Shown: positions 25,029 to 36,818, numbered from the stretch's first letter. The stretch is 60,000 nt of DNA from Takakia lepidozioides (GCA_030704615.1 CM060733.1:41294001-41354000), one strand, 5' to 3'. Translations and numbers: made by a program. The notes: a model not told the origin generated them from the sequence alone.

Positions 25029-26336
25029 TCAGATGACATAGTCAGACCAGCCTTTGATGAAGGACGTGTGGTCCATAGTTTCACTAGGGATCTCCTTGAG
25101 CTTTGCAGGGCTTTGCTTCCCGCCTACTAGTCGAGCTGGATTTCCAACGGCTGTTGTGCGTGGGGGCACATCGATCAAGACTACAGAGCATGCCCCTATC
25201 TTTGCCCCCTCGCCTATCTTGATATTACCAAGAATCGTTGCCCCTGCTCCGATCAACACTCCGTCCCCAATTTTAGGATGGCGATCGCCTCCCTGAGCAC
25301 CAGTACCTCCTAATGTAACGTGATGCAAAATGGACACATTGTTACCTATAGTGGCTGTCTCTCCCACCACCACACCTGTGGCGTGGTCGAACAGGACACC
25401 GGATCCAATTTTGGCAGCTGGATGGATATCCACTTGGAAGACTTCAGACACTCTACTCTGTATTGCCAGTGCAAGAGACATGCGGCCTTGGTTCCACAAC
25501 CGGTGGGCTACCCTATGAGCTTGGCAGGCAAGAAAACCCTTGAAGTTAAGCATGCAATGTGAGTAGGAAATACATGCTGGATCCCGGTTCTTCACAGCCT
25601 TGATGTCCTCTCTGATGGCACGACGAATACTGGCATCCTCCATGAAATTGTCAATTATGAGGCTGAACAGCTGCGTGCTGAGAAGTGTGCTGCTAGAAAG
25701 CTTGTTGCCGAGATGGAAGGCAAGTGCGCGTTCCAGAGACCTATGTGATAGTATCGACGAGTACAAGTAGCTCGCTAACACAGGCTCTCTCACCGCGTCC
25801 CCACGTGCCTCCTCCCGCACTCGCAGCCATAGCTTGTCTTCTTCACCGAGAGCAGGCAGTTCATCAGCAGAGCTCAAGTCCACATCGTCCACAGCAGTGA
25901 AATCCGGTGCACCCAATTGTGATGATGCCAAGAGGGGCAGGGCAGTTCTAAGACTCTCCCTCAACATCCTCAGATCTACGCCATGACCTTTGCTGGATCC
26001 CCTTTCCTCCATCAACACAGCCGTAGGGTTAAGAGGCAGCCCCAAACTGGAGGCAAACCTGCTCTTCTTCGATCCCAGGGCCATAGCGGACAGGGAACTG
26101 GTGAGCAAAGAGTTCCCGGCCATGGCACCCACGGACGCCAAAGGAGACGAGGAGCATTCAGACCTCACACACGAGGAGGAGCCGTCAGATCGAAGAGCCA
26201 GAGAGACTGGAGCGCATTTCACACAACCCGCAGAGCAAAACCGCGGTTTCATGGCCACCTCGCCGGCCATAACTGCAATCGACAGTGGTGCCGAATCCAT
26301 TCTGGTCACCGCTGCTAAGCTCCGCCTCCCACTCAT
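25029..26336 (-). CDS. SAT: Serine O-acetyltransferase, organelle-targeted, intronless
   Basis: The enzyme makes O-acetylserine from serine and acetyl-CoA, the first step of cysteine synthesis. It binds O-acetylserine (thiol) lyase through its C-terminus. The 435-aa frame starts with about 130 residues rich in Ser, Ala and Arg, which look like a plastid or mitochondrial transit peptide. Next comes the SATase N-terminal helical domain (about 165-270: LWLRVREEARGDAVREP, SILSHRSLERALAFHLGNKL). A left-handed beta-helix of hexapeptide repeats follows (about 305-405), with DIHPAAKIGSGVLFDHATG, the catalytic-loop HATGVVVGETA and ILHHVTLGGTG. It ends DHTSFIKGWSDYVI, close to the usual C-terminal Ile tail used for docking. 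Two in-frame ATGs lie soon after the first (residues 13 and 23), so the exact start is uncertain. No introns or defects are seen. Confidence 0.95.
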   Translation of the reverse strand: MSGRRSLAAVTRMDSAPLSIAVMAGEVAMKPRFCSAGCVKCAPVSLALRSDGSSSCVRSECSSSPLASVGAMAGNSLLTSSLSAMALGSKKSRFASSLGLPLNPTAVLMEERGSSKGHGVDLRMLRESLRTALPLLASSQLGAPDFTAVDDVDLSSADELPALGEEDKLWLRVREEARGDAVREPVLASYLYSSILSHRSLERALAFHLGNKLSSSTLLSTQLFSLIIDNFMEDASIRRAIREDIKAVKNRDPACISYSHCMLNFKGFLACQAHRVAHRLWNQGRMSLALAIQSRVSEVFQVDIHPAAKIGSGVLFDHATGVVVGETATIGNNVSILHHVTLGGTGAQGGDRHPKIGDGVLIGAGATILGNIKIGEGAKIGACSVVLIDVPPRTTAVGNPARLVGGKQSPAKLKEIPSETMDHTSFIKGWSDYVI

Positions 26337-27580
26337 CCCACACGCTCACCCCTCCACGCCCTCCCCCACACCCCAAACCCTCCTCCTTAAATTTGAGCTC
26401 CACACGCCACCATCGCTCCAAATCCCGCCTCACTCACTCCCGCACCTCTCCCACTCCCTCCATCTCTCTCGCTCGCTGCCTGCCTGCCTCGCTTATATTC
26501 TCCCCATTCCCGCTCCCCGTCTCCCCCTCGGCATCTTGCCTCGCCCCCTCCCCACCCTCGCTCCATCCACCCTTCGCTTCCCCGCCCGGCGCGTCCTACC
26601 TACGGAGGTATATGCCGTTCGATATTCCATGCACTATGTATGGCAGGCACGTTGACCAATATAATCGCGCGCCCGCCTCTTGTAACGGGCCACGTGAATC
26701 ACTTACTTAGAGTCCTAATCAGGTCGGGCGTGATCGGGATTTGTGATTTGGGAGGGGCATGTTTGGCCAGCAATCTCCAAGTTGTTTTGGGAATTGAAGA
26801 TGTGGAAGTGTTTGGTGAACCAAGATGCTTTTGCCAGTAAGTGATATGTATTACTGCCCTCTGATTGAAACATGACTCCCTCCCTGCAGACCAAATAACA
26901 CAATTTTTCAAGTATTGCCCGGACTGCAAGCGTGATTGTGTGCGAGCGGCTGGCATGGGACCCGGGCCTCCCTCTCTTGGCTTGTGAGGGGGACAATACG
27001 TGATGTTGTTGTGGAATTGCGTGCTTGCCGCGGATCGAGGGAGGCGGCCCCAACTTTGGATTCCTTGTTGATAGGGACGGATCCACAGTTTTGAAGCGCA
27101 GAACAGGCAAAGAATGCGCACTTGGCCTCATGTGTTGGCAGGGTCGTATGGCCCCACGTACCTGCCTTGTGAGAGCCGTAAAGACCAGTGTTGGGCGAGT
27201 ATTACTTTTTTGTATACCAGCAGGGTTGTGGTATTGAAAATAAATTGTATTTCAATAGGGCCAGCCGTTTCCATAGTATTGGAAGATTCACTTAAATTTC
27301 AATATCTGCCGGTTCTCAATAGTAGTATGAATTTTGATTTGGGGACGGGTATGATTGGGACGGGTATTCTTTTTTTCCTTTCTTTTTAAACAGGGGCAGT
27401 GGTCCTGGAGAACTTTATTTAGAATTATTAGGGGAAAAATTTTAAAACCCCCAAGCCAACCATAAGGCACACACACCGATGTCAGTGAACAAATGAACCA
27501 CTCGTCGAACTCAGTCGAAACGGTGAGCGCCCCCAATTGAAGGACTCGTAGAGCGCCTCCTCCTTTTGTGTTGAGTTTGT
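26337..27580. other. SAT upstream region and intergenic sequence
   Basis: The first 300 bases are strongly C-rich on the plus strand (GA/G-rich on the SAT strand), with repeated CTCCCTC and CTCTCTC-type runs. This probably includes the SAT leader and promoter. No clear TATA box is seen, although TTAAATTTG occurs at 26,387. From about 26.7 kb onward I see no gene or element. Confidence 0.45.
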
Positions 27581-27583
27581 TCT

Positions 27584-28112
27584 TTGGATATCTGCATACA
27601 TTTTGGCCAAGGCCTTCCTGGATTCAACTTGCATATCATAGTAGAGACAGGAAGGAGGATATCATGCAAGTGGTGTCTGAGAAGGTTTTTTTTGCATCTA
27701 GCAATCCATCAGTGCCAAAGGGTCGAGCTCCTTAAGGCATTGAAAATGGGAAATGCAAGAGATGTTTGTTTAGTGATTAGGTTGTAGTTTAGTAGCAGGT
27801 CTGTAGCTGTGAGGCGGGTGTTGTTCCAAGACCTGTAGAAGGATTTTATAAAGGGCCAAATCTTGGCCGGTGCGTGGCAGTTTACTAGGAGGCAGTGTTC
27901 CAAAGTTTCGATTATACCTGATGAGCAGCAGGATGAAAGGATGGCTTCCGGGAAGCCCAGCCATTGACCAACCTTGAGAACCCTGTTGGCCACCTGCCAA
28001 AGGAACTCTGAAATTTTTGCAGGAAGTGCCTTGTTCCAAAGAGAGACCCATATTGCTTTTCAATTTTTGTCTGCAAATCCATAGTCTTGCCATTTGGTAT
28101 CCCATTTAGCAT
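27584..28112 (-). pseudogene. LINE (non-LTR retrotransposon) reverse-transcriptase C-terminal remnant
   Basis: Read on the minus strand, the segment encodes WVSLWNKALPAKISEFLWQV, then VLKVGQWLGFPE, then CCSSGIIETLEHCLLVNC and KIWPFIKSFYRSW. This is the zf-RVT pattern that follows the RT and RNase H regions of plant L1-type LINEs: a helix with Trp and Pro, then CxxC, E-T-x-x-H and C. The frame is broken by stops and shifts, and no RT core is present. It is a dead 3' fragment. Confidence 0.6.
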
Positions 28113-28337
28113 CCATAGGAGCCTTGGGGACGAGAGCCTTCTAGGCCTTCTTGGTGGTATTCCAATCGTAATACCAGCCAGTTATCAACCCGGATGTAAA
28201 TAATTAGAATAAAATAAAATAACCACTAAGTCATTAATATGTCTGTAATTGAGTTTAGAAGCATTCTTGATTCATAAAGAAATAGAATTTTCTATTTCAA
28301 AGTGCAAAATTTGCATTACATAATAATGTTAACCCCT

Positions 28338-28378
28338 AAACGACTGAAGCGACCCGAATTGGGCCGCTTCAGTCGTTT
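28338..28378. repeat. 41-bp near-perfect palindrome (hairpin)
   Basis: The arms AAACGACTGAAGCG (28,338-28,351) and CGCTTCAGTCGTTT (28,365-28,378) are perfect 14-bp inverted repeats. The 13-base loop ACCCGAATTGGGC is itself nearly palindromic, so pairing could extend almost through the centre. It sits in AT-rich intergenic DNA. Confidence 0.85.
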
Positions 28379-31300
28379 GTCACAATCCACCTCTTGTGGA
28401 TGTGAGTGGATGGAAGTGGGTCCCGAACGTAAAGTAAGGAAGTTAGGGAGAAGCACACGTGGGAATTTAAAGCGCCCTGAAATATTAAAAACTCTGCTCC
28501 CTAGAATTTTTCAAAGTGGAAATCTGCATTGACTTGCCTACATGACAAGCCAAATGAGGAATCTTGAAAACAACATCTAGGGCTCAGATTTTATCAAAAT
28601 GCCAAAAAATTTGGGCATTCCTCTTTTCCTTTGGGCAATGCGGGATTGCACCACAGGGAAATCAATTCTATAAAAGGCTCCATGATCTATATGGGTTAGT
28701 ATTTTCCAGTGTTGTTTGGACCCCCCCTAATTGCACATACAAAGGTGCCATGTCATTGTTGGAGTTTGGCCCTCCAATTTCTTGAGGACACCTATAACCA
28801 TGCATGAATTCTGACTGAGGTGGTCTGGGCCTCAGGAAAAATCAATGTCAGGGCAAATTTGCTTGGTCAAACCTCATTTTTCCTTCAAAATTTCCTTGGA
28901 GTTGAAAAAACCCCCATGGTAAATTGTTATAATCTCCCAAATGTGACAGTCATTTCTTCCCTAATTTTCTCACCACCTGCATGTAGTAGGTAACTGCCAC
29001 TTCCTAAGGTTCATTTCCGTGAATGAACTCCTGCTGGCAGATATGGCTTGGGAGGTGACAGTGGGTCCCATTGTTGAGGTGGCCCACCAAAAACACTCTC
29101 GGCGCTTAGGGACCGTTAATAATGGTGCAGATTTTCGTATGCAAAGTGAAGCAAGCTTAGTTAAAAGAAAACTGATTGCAAGCCTTATCGTCAAACATGT
29201 CAAGGTCCTCATATTCATCAATCATTTTGTCTTCCGACCATAAGAAATCCTTGATCCCTTACTCAACCACCTTGCAATCCATCCGCACGTCATTTGGCCA
29301 ATTCTTTAAAATAAAGACCAATTTGTCATTTGCCGTAGACTAGTGATGAGTCCAGCAATGCAGGCCCTTGGGGCTAGACATGCCCTGACCTAACCTTGCC
29401 CAACTTCATATCTATACCATGTGTATAGTCCTTGTTTTTGCCTATATTATCAACCGGTTCGGTTAATATTAACCATAGTATTACAATAGCCAATCCCAGC
29501 CGGGTTGGTTATTTGATACCCTAGTTGATACTTGATACCCGGCTACTAGGCCCTGTGTACCAGTCCAACACTGGTAAAGACCCCGCCAGGATTTCTCAGT
29601 TAGAGATGATGGCACCTTATGGGGAGGGATTTTCTTGCGAGGTGAGAATGGCACCTTACACCCCATGAGGTTCCCCCTCTCCTCGCCCCCTTAGGTCCCC
29701 TCTCGAGGAGAGGAAGCACCCGGAAGGTTCCTGCTCTTGCAAGCCATCCAATCAAGGAAATCGCGGCCATCAAAATGCAAAATCCTTGCTGTTTCTTTAC
29801 ACAGGGTGAGGCCCTTGGATAGGGGCTTCCTGAAACTCTGGGGCCTAAGAGCATCCCCACCCTTCTCACTGAAATAGAGGTTGGTTCAGGACTCTCGAAA
29901 GGTGTGTGAAGGAGTCGGCTACTCGTAGCCACACCCTTGCCCCTTGTTATGCCCCTGTATCCAATGTCCCTGCCTTGCTGGAGTTCCCAGCGACGTTCTC
30001 ATACGCTCTGACACGCTTCTCATAAGCTTCTCACACGCTTCTCACACGCGCCAGCACACTCTGACATCGGACATCTCCATGGTCGGGACGACTCGGTTGC
30101 GGGACGGGTTCAGGACGCTGGATATCGTGCACGCATTAAGTGAAAGAGAGGCGGTTCAGTGTCCGCCCTTTACAGCGTATATGGTAGCGGTGCACGGTTG
30201 TGGTACGTTTGCAGGGAAATTTGAACCTGTATACTCAGCTACGGCCTTGTGTTGGGCCCCTCATTTCAAGAAGGCCCCGCCCTCGGGCCTCACCCTACAC
30301 TTAAATTTAATGCATCCACGTGGGGCTTTGTCCATTTTGTTGGATCCACTTTATTCTAAAGATGAGGACTACGCATCAGTGTCAAAAATCGGTAAGCCCA
30401 TGTTACCCCTTCCCTAGGCGTCACCTCCTCTCCTTTGTTGAAAACTAATTCATGAAGTGCCTCCAGGTAACACCTCCCTCCAAGTAACATCTCTCTTATT
30501 GAACGAATAAATGGATGAAATTTCAAGTTTATTTTGGATGAAAGTAGATTTCACTATTCACAAAGAGAAGCCATCTGCAACTAGCCGCTTGTTGGGAGAG
30601 TGCCCAAACAGGCAGTTTCATCTTGTTCTACCTTCCCCAACTAGCACCTCCTTCATTATGCGAGAAACAATGGATGACAAACTTACCATGGAAGAGGCTG
30701 AAACTTTATAGCCTGGTGGCATAAGTGGATAATTTAGTAATTTCACAACTTAATTATGGATGAAAGTAGATCTATCTACTGAGGACATTACAAGATGAGA
30801 CGCTTCTTACATACAAGATTGTTGGGATAGATGTTGGGAACATAGAGGCAAGGGTGTGCGGCACTGATGACCAAAGAAAGAAATGACACTTGTGACACAT
30901 CATACACGACATATTGCATTCAGTTGGAAATTTTCTTAGATTCTAAATACTCCAAAAGTAACACATATAGAAAATCTAACTAGACTCAGATTTAGGGTTT
31001 TGAATCTAATATTTACAACAAGCTGACTCCACGGAAATTTGAAGATCACCGGGCCATCAATATGGATTTAATAGTTCATCCTAAAATGTAATTTGATTAA
31101 CACTTAATTACCTACAATGCATTGGGAAAAACAAAAAAAACCACGGTGAAAAAATTGCACCCTTCAACAAAAAAGGCATTCCGTCAACCCACCAACTTTC
31201 ATCCAGAGAAATTGACTGTAGATAGAGGTGCCTACCTAGTACCTTCATCTTCTCCACAAATTTCCTGATTTTTCACCGTGAGAATTTGTAACAATTTTAA

Positions 31301-32410
31301 CCTTCCTGATCATTAAAAGAATCCCTTAAGAGATTGTCTCCATTTTGTTGAATTATTTCCTATTAATAATCCTACGCACATTCCCACTCAGCCACAATTC
31401 ATACTCTTGAAAACATGGGCTATCTCTCTCACTATTTTAGCCAATGCCAATTCTCCTAAAAACCGCTTGGTCTGGCTATGCCCTCATTCTCGAATCCATA
31501 AAACAAGCATAAAATCCTACTTTTTAGACCACTTCGGGCCACATGCATTTTTATGTTCAATGAGGCGATTATTATTACTGCCAGCCAATGTAAAGTCGAA
31601 GATTTATTGCAAAAACTCAAAAACAGTAATAGATTCATTTTTCTCTAAGAAAGACTATAAAAATATATATCTAATTTGCTATATCTCGTTTCTATTTTAC
31701 TTTGGATTTAATATTATTACAATTATTATCTTACTAATTTCTTATTGAAAGCTTATTGATGCCAACCTTTAAATACTTCCATGCATAATGCCCCAGTTAA
31801 TCTTAGGTCTTTTCTAGATCATCAAGATAGATTAACATTTCAATCATTATATTTATTTGGCTCTTAGAAAAGACCTAATACATTTAAAATATTGTTTGGG
31901 AGATTGATATCTAAGAAAATTTATTAACTATTTTTGTCCCAAAAAGGATAGACATCGTATGATGAATATTATATAGAAAGAATATTGACATCACACAATA
32001 TTATTGTAGGTTATGAAATGAGCTAAATACACATGTACATTTTTATCAGAATTCAGGTTCATGTTAGGTTACAAAAGACATTCAATCAAGCAATTGCTCT
32101 CTTTCACCTTGACTCAAGTGAGGTTGAATGGTTTTGTTTGATGCAGTTAAGAGAGTGGCTCAAAACAACAATCAATAATGCAGAAGGCTTTGGGATTCTG
32201 TAGCTATTTGCTGCTCATTAGCATTGTTGACTTGATTGCTTTCCATTTGGCTTGACTAAAAGTTTTAGGGGTATATGGGCTTCTTTGCCAAATTTTATAC
32301 GATTATTGTAAACATGAGGCAAAGCATTCCACAAAGAGAGAGCTTCTTTTATTTTTAAGTTGGGATCACAATGCTCACCATAAGATTGGGCAAGTAATAG
32401 AAAAGGCACT
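28379..32410. other. Intergenic, mostly AT-rich, no assignable gene
   Basis: I see no conserved coding segment. A 157-codon plus-strand frame at 29,944-30,417 has no recognisable domain. The stretch 30.8-32.2 kb is very AT-rich and only chance frames are open. A region around 29,440-29,530 has several short inverted repeats on AACCGG/GGTTATT but no clean element ends. Confidence 0.5.
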
Positions 32411-33444
32411 GGAGTTTAATGCTCTCTCAGCGGGACTGCCTGCGTTGCCCGCCCCTCCCCCCTCCCCCCGTGGCGGCTCCTGCGTTGGCCGTGGTCGCCG
32501 CAACCAGTCGCTCCCCATTCCCCCGCCCACCCCCGCCCCCCGCCTGCCTGCCTCCACTGCCGCTTCAAACCCGTTGTACATGAATCATGTCACACGGCCA
32601 TTCATCATGCATGATCAGCATGTACCATGTAAGACATTCATCTATCATCACCAACATATGACACATGGACATAGATACATGGATGATCACACATCGATTC
32701 AAAATTCAAATTTGAACTTCAAAATAATTATTTTAATGGACCGTAGCGGATGAAGATTGTCATGTAGCGGATGATTACATCCGTCCGGGCAATTGTCAAC
32801 CTGTCTCCATCTTCCTCCTCCTCATCATCGTCCTCAAAATTGTCCTATCACCGTCGATGTAGCAGCGTGTATCACCCGTGCATCCAGTCTCAGAATCTGT
32901 ACTTCATTTCAAAATTTGGAAACAACTTGGGAGATAACTTGGGGGATAAACTCTTCAGTTTTGTTATGTACAAACATGTCGTTTCAGCAGCATGCTTTCA
33001 ACCACAATGTGTTACAATGGCATGGCATCCATCCCGGTAAAGACAACGCTGAAATAGCCTACATTCCATGGAGTCGTGTAAATGATTTCATAACTGGGGA
33101 GTCATCCCGTCCCGATGGACCATGCACTTTCCAGAAACATCGTCAAAGAGGCTGTCCACATGGATCACTCCTCGCTCCACGCACGAATAGTGCCTTAAGT
33201 CTGACAAGGTAAAACTATGTGAACTCCATGTAATACAATGCTATTTAGTGTCCTCTTACTTTGTCAGTCTTGTAGGCGGTCCATTGCACTATGAGTAATG
33301 GAAGGTGGATTCTGTCGTAGGTATCATTGCTCATATAGGCCGGAGGACAAGAAGACTACCCTCTTGGAGGTTACCTCTGCCATGGTAGCCAAGAAATGGA
33401 AACCACGACCTCCCAAGACGAAGAGGAGAAAGCCAAGAGTTGTG
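32411..33444 (+). other. Unassigned intergenic region with a 139-codon open frame
   Basis: The frame at 32,793-33,212 ends with HGIHPGKDNAEIAYIPWSRV and NDFITGES. This looks protein-like (hydrophobic and charged residues alternate) but I cannot place it in a family. It may be a remnant of an unidentified mobile element upstream of the LTR. The preceding 60 bases (32,440-32,560) are CCCCGCC-rich. Confidence 0.3.
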
Positions 33445-34166
33445 TGTCGCGGCCCTTTGCCTTGGGGCAAGGGGTCGGGACAAAAGAGGGGTTGCCCCTG
33501 TGGTGGGGGTAGTGGCAACAATAGGTACGGGGGCCGAAGCACCCTTGAGTGCCCAAAGCACTCAATGAGGCGGAGGCGCTCACTAGGTGGAGCCCCGCAC
33601 ATCGGGTTGCAGTGGGGGTAGTTCCACGAGGGGTGGTGGTAGCTTAGTGGGTCTTAGTGGGGGTGGCATAGGACTCACCATGGGGCGGAGACCTTGTGGT
33701 GGGAGTCGTGGGGAGTCTTGGGACTCATCACGGTCCAATGGGGCCGTGGTGGGTGGGCCAAGACTCACCGCGACTCGTCACCGGGAATGGAGGGTCTTCG
33801 TGGTGGTTCGCCATAAAATGACTGGGTCATTTGTGAAACCCCTACGAACAGTCACAAGAGTATATATAGGGAGTAGTAACCCCGAGAACGGTGCAAGCCC
33901 GTTGGTGACCAAAAACTAGGGAGTAAGCGTGTGAGCCGGAAAGCGACCAAGGTGTGGGGAGCTGTTCCGGACTGCCAACAACCAAAGGGAATTTCCTCTA
34001 GGCCCGGAGTGAGCGAGGGTCTTGTGGAGGAGCAAAAGGGGGACCGTTATGTCCTAGTGAGCAGCTGAAGCTCCGAGTTGGCCCGGCGGCCAGTTTGGGA
34101 GTTAGGCGCGCATCAAGCGAGTAACTATGACTTGAAGGGGAGCTTACTGAAGTGAGGTACGCGACA
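33445..34166 (+). repeat. 5' long terminal repeat of a Ty3/gypsy retrotransposon
   Basis: The 722-bp segment starts TGTCGC and ends GCGACA, a perfect 6-bp terminal inversion of the TG...CA type. A TATATATA box at 33,861 lies inside, as expected for an LTR promoter. A tRNA primer-binding site follows two bases after the end. The matching 3' LTR is not in the window because the element is interrupted at 35,652 and must continue beyond base 60,000. Confidence 0.85.
33861..33868 (+). promoter_or_regulatory. LTR TATA box
   Basis: TATATATA stands alone in an otherwise GC-rich LTR, with about 300 bases of LTR downstream for the R and U5 parts. Confidence 0.6.
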
Positions 34167-34168
34167 TT

Positions 34169-34180
34169 TGGTATCAGAGC
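34169..34180 (+). other. Primer-binding site (initiator tRNA-Met)
   Basis: TGGTATCAGAGC is the standard plant retrotransposon PBS, complementary to the 3' end of initiator methionine tRNA. It lies 2 bases after the LTR end, which fixes the element's orientation as plus. Confidence 0.95.
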
Positions 34181-34221
34181 TTAGAGTTCAATACGCGATC
34201 GTCCTTGAGATCGGCCTCATC

Positions 34222-35295
34222 ATGGGGTCGGGCAAGACAAAGCGAAAGTGGAACAGCCCAAAAGATGATGATCCTGGTGAGCCCGGTGGGGGCGACGTGT
34301 CATCGAAGCGGCAATTGGAAGAAGCGATTCATGCTTCTGAAAGCGAGGCCGCTCAAGAACGGGAGGAATTTTGGGAGTCGGAGCTCAAGGACTTCCCAGA
34401 GGCTCCGCCAAACCAACAGATGTCTCCCATGCCAGCAGCCTTTTGGGAAGCGTTGTTGGCGCAGTTTGGCGGGACGTTGAAAGACATGTTGAAGGCGGCT
34501 AATGCCACTTCCACTAAGGCAAAGTTTAAGGTGAAGCCTTAGGAACCTGACACCTTCGAGGGCGTCCAAAATCGGAAGGCACTCAACACCTGGCTCTTGA
34601 AGCTAGAGCAGTACTTCCAGGCGGCCAAGTCGAGTGACGAGGATCGGGTGGAAGTGGCTCTCACCTATTTGAGGGGTTATGCTCAACAATGGTGGCAGAA
34701 ACGCCTTCATGACCAAGGTCCAAACCCAGAAACCTTGAGCAGGAGTGGGTTCAAGGAACTTATGAAAAGACGGTTTGTGCCCCTCAACGCGTCCTGGCTC
34801 GCCCGGGACAAGATGAGGAATTTGAAGCAAATGGATGACATTTGGGGATATGTTCAGGCTTTCAATGTGCTGTTGCTCGAAGTCACGGATATGGCGGAAC
34901 CAAAAATGGTCTTCAACTTTGTGGCGGGACTGGCCCCATGGGCCAGGCAGAAGTTGGAGGAGAAGCCACCTAAGACTTTGAACAAGGCAATTGAAAGGGC
35001 TGAATGTTTCTCGGATGTCCCTAGGGGCAAAAGACAAGGCCATACGGAGCTGAACCACAAGAAGACCCTACGGGAGGGTGACTCCTTCCGACCGGAAAAG
35101 AAGTGGGATAGGCCACGCGGCTACAATGGCACATGGAAATCAAAGGGAGGGCCTTCACACGTCAAGGCGGCACCCGGTGCTCCGAAAGAAAAATCAGGTG
35201 TGGCAGCTTATGGCGGACAGAAGGCGGCCTTCGATGGAGTGTGCTTTAATTGCGGGGAGCCCGGGCACATGGCTAAGAAGTGCGCAAAACCCTGA
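34222..35295 (+). pseudogene. gag: Ty3/gypsy Gag with one in-frame stop
   Basis: The frame starts MGSGKTKRKWNSPKDDD, 42 bases after the PBS. It reads through an acidic N-terminus, then stops at a TAG (34,540-34,542), and continues in the same frame with EPDTFEGVQNRKALNTWLLK. The retrotransposon Gag core follows (YLRGYAQQWWQK, FKELMKRRFVP, YVQAFNVLLLEVTDM, FVAGLAPWARQKLEE). It ends in a CCHC zinc knuckle (CFNCGEPGHMAKKCAKP) at 35,243-35,292. The single premature stop makes this copy defective unless the codon is suppressed. The TGA after the knuckle is followed by protease in the same frame. Confidence 0.88.
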
Positions 35296-35616
35296 CAATT
35301 GAACATGACTCGGGCGACCACGGAGCTGTCCGAAGATTCCATTAGCCGCTTGGTGGAAGCGGTGGTCATCAAGACTTGCAAGGTGGGCAACTACTCTTAT
35401 GAGTTGTATCAAGAGACTGGCGCCTTGCGTAAAAGGAGTCAATTAATATTCGTGAGTGGGATAATTTCCGGAACTAACGTGTCGTTGTTGGTGGACATAG
35501 AAGCGTCGCACTCCTTCATGACACCAGCAACGGCACGGAAGTTGGGGCTCCCGACAAGTGATGTGGGGCCTCTATTGAAGTGCGTTCTGCCAAAGGAGAA
35601 CCACAATTGGCGATGA
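35296..35616 (+). pseudogene. Ty3/gypsy aspartic protease, active site mutated, cut by CACTA-1
   Basis: It continues in the gag frame and includes FVSGIISGTNVSLLVDIEAS and HSFMTPATARKLGL. In retropepsins the catalytic triad is D-S/T-G followed by A-S/T-H-S-F. Here the D is kept but the next two positions are I and E, so catalysis is probably lost. The frame ends at 35,616, and 36 bases later CACTA-1 interrupts the element. RT, RNase H and integrase are not visible and should lie past the window's right end. Confidence 0.75.
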
Positions 35617-35651
35617 GGTTGGCGTTCGATGTTCCTCTTTAGCTCGGGAGT

Positions 35652-36818
35652 CACTACAGGAAAATAGGGCCTTTGCGACGCCCGAGCCACGCCGCAGCGT
35701 CAGGAAAATGCCCTTTTTGGGCAGGGGCAGGCGCAGAATTTGCGACGTCCGGCCGTCGCCCGGCAATCGCATGGGCGTCGCCAAAATGACGTCTCAAAAA
35801 TGCGAGGTATGGGGTCGCAAGCCCCCGCCCCAACTCCCGCGACTGCCGGACGTCGCTTTTCGGGCCGTCCGCGCCGATGGCAGGGGCCTCCGTCGAGCGA
35901 CGTCTCACCGTCGCGGCCCTCCAGCCGACGCCGTTGGTGGGGACGTCGGCGCAGCGTTGCATCCATTTTTTTTTCTAACCTGCCCGGGAGTCCCATCATA
36001 AAACCAAAAAACACGTGGTGTAAGCCGGGTGGTACACCAAGCGACTATTGGGCGTGGCAAAAAACAGCAGGAGCAGGAGTCGGGCTCTGCCACGCCCGGG
36101 CGTGGGTTTCGGCGACACTCTGGCGCCGCTTTTTATGTATATTAAATAATAATAAAAGACGTGGCGCAGGCAGGGTGGCGGGCTACGCGACGCAAGGGCG
36201 TCGCAGCTTGCGACCCCCAGACCAAAAAAATCGTCGCAGGGGGTGTCGGGGTTGCCGCCCACAAATGGGATTGGTGACGCCCGACCGTTGCAGCGTGCGA
36301 CCCCCGCCCAAAAAACACGTCGCCATTGGCGACGTCCTACAGTCCCGAGGGCAGCCTAGTGGGGGGGTTGGGGGTTGATTTTGGGGTGAATTGGGGGCGG
36401 TTTTTTGTTTTTTGCCTGGTTTTGTTTTTGGGGATGGGAGACCTTACAGTTCCATTTCTCTGATTTAGCAGGTATACAATTGAGCAAGCATGAATCGAGG
36501 GTGAGGACGGTGCGACACATGAATAAGATGGAAGATGGAAAGATGGAAATATATTTACAAGAAATGAGCTGAAAAGCTCACAAGGGTTCAGTAGGCTGAC
36601 CCTGGGACCTAGATGGACTAGGACTAGTCATCCTCATCCTCATCCTTAGTGGAGGACTCAGAGCTATCCGATGAGCCTAATGACTCCGCGCCTTTGCCAG
36701 AGCACCTAAATGAGGTGGCGTTCCCTTAAGTCCCACAGAGCTCTCATCCAATCCCTGGCCATGACCCCCAACCTCATCCATACTAGTGCCTTGTAGTGCA
36801 CTCATCCCCTCCGTGTTG
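35652..36818 (+). mobile_element. CACTA-1 left arm: TIR, subterminal array and C-terminal coding remnant
   Basis: CACTACAGGAAAATAGGGCC opens the element, preceded by AGT (candidate 3-bp target duplication, 35,649-35,651). From 35,680 to about 36,330 the sequence is packed with GCGACG/CGTCGC motifs in both orientations, a subterminal transposase-binding array typical of CACTA elements. At 36,600-36,750 the minus strand encodes an acidic Ser/Asp/Glu tail (KGAESLGSSDSSESSTKDED, then stop). This is like the tail of the minus-strand ORF in CACTA-2. At 36,819 a second CACTA element begins. The rest of CACTA-1 appears to resume near 58.2 kb. Confidence 0.75.

Noticed and set aside
36792-36798. TTGTAGTG as the right end of a small CACTA-1
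   Set aside because: The following bases (CAC) do not match the AGT left flank, and coding sequence of the accessory ORF runs across this point.
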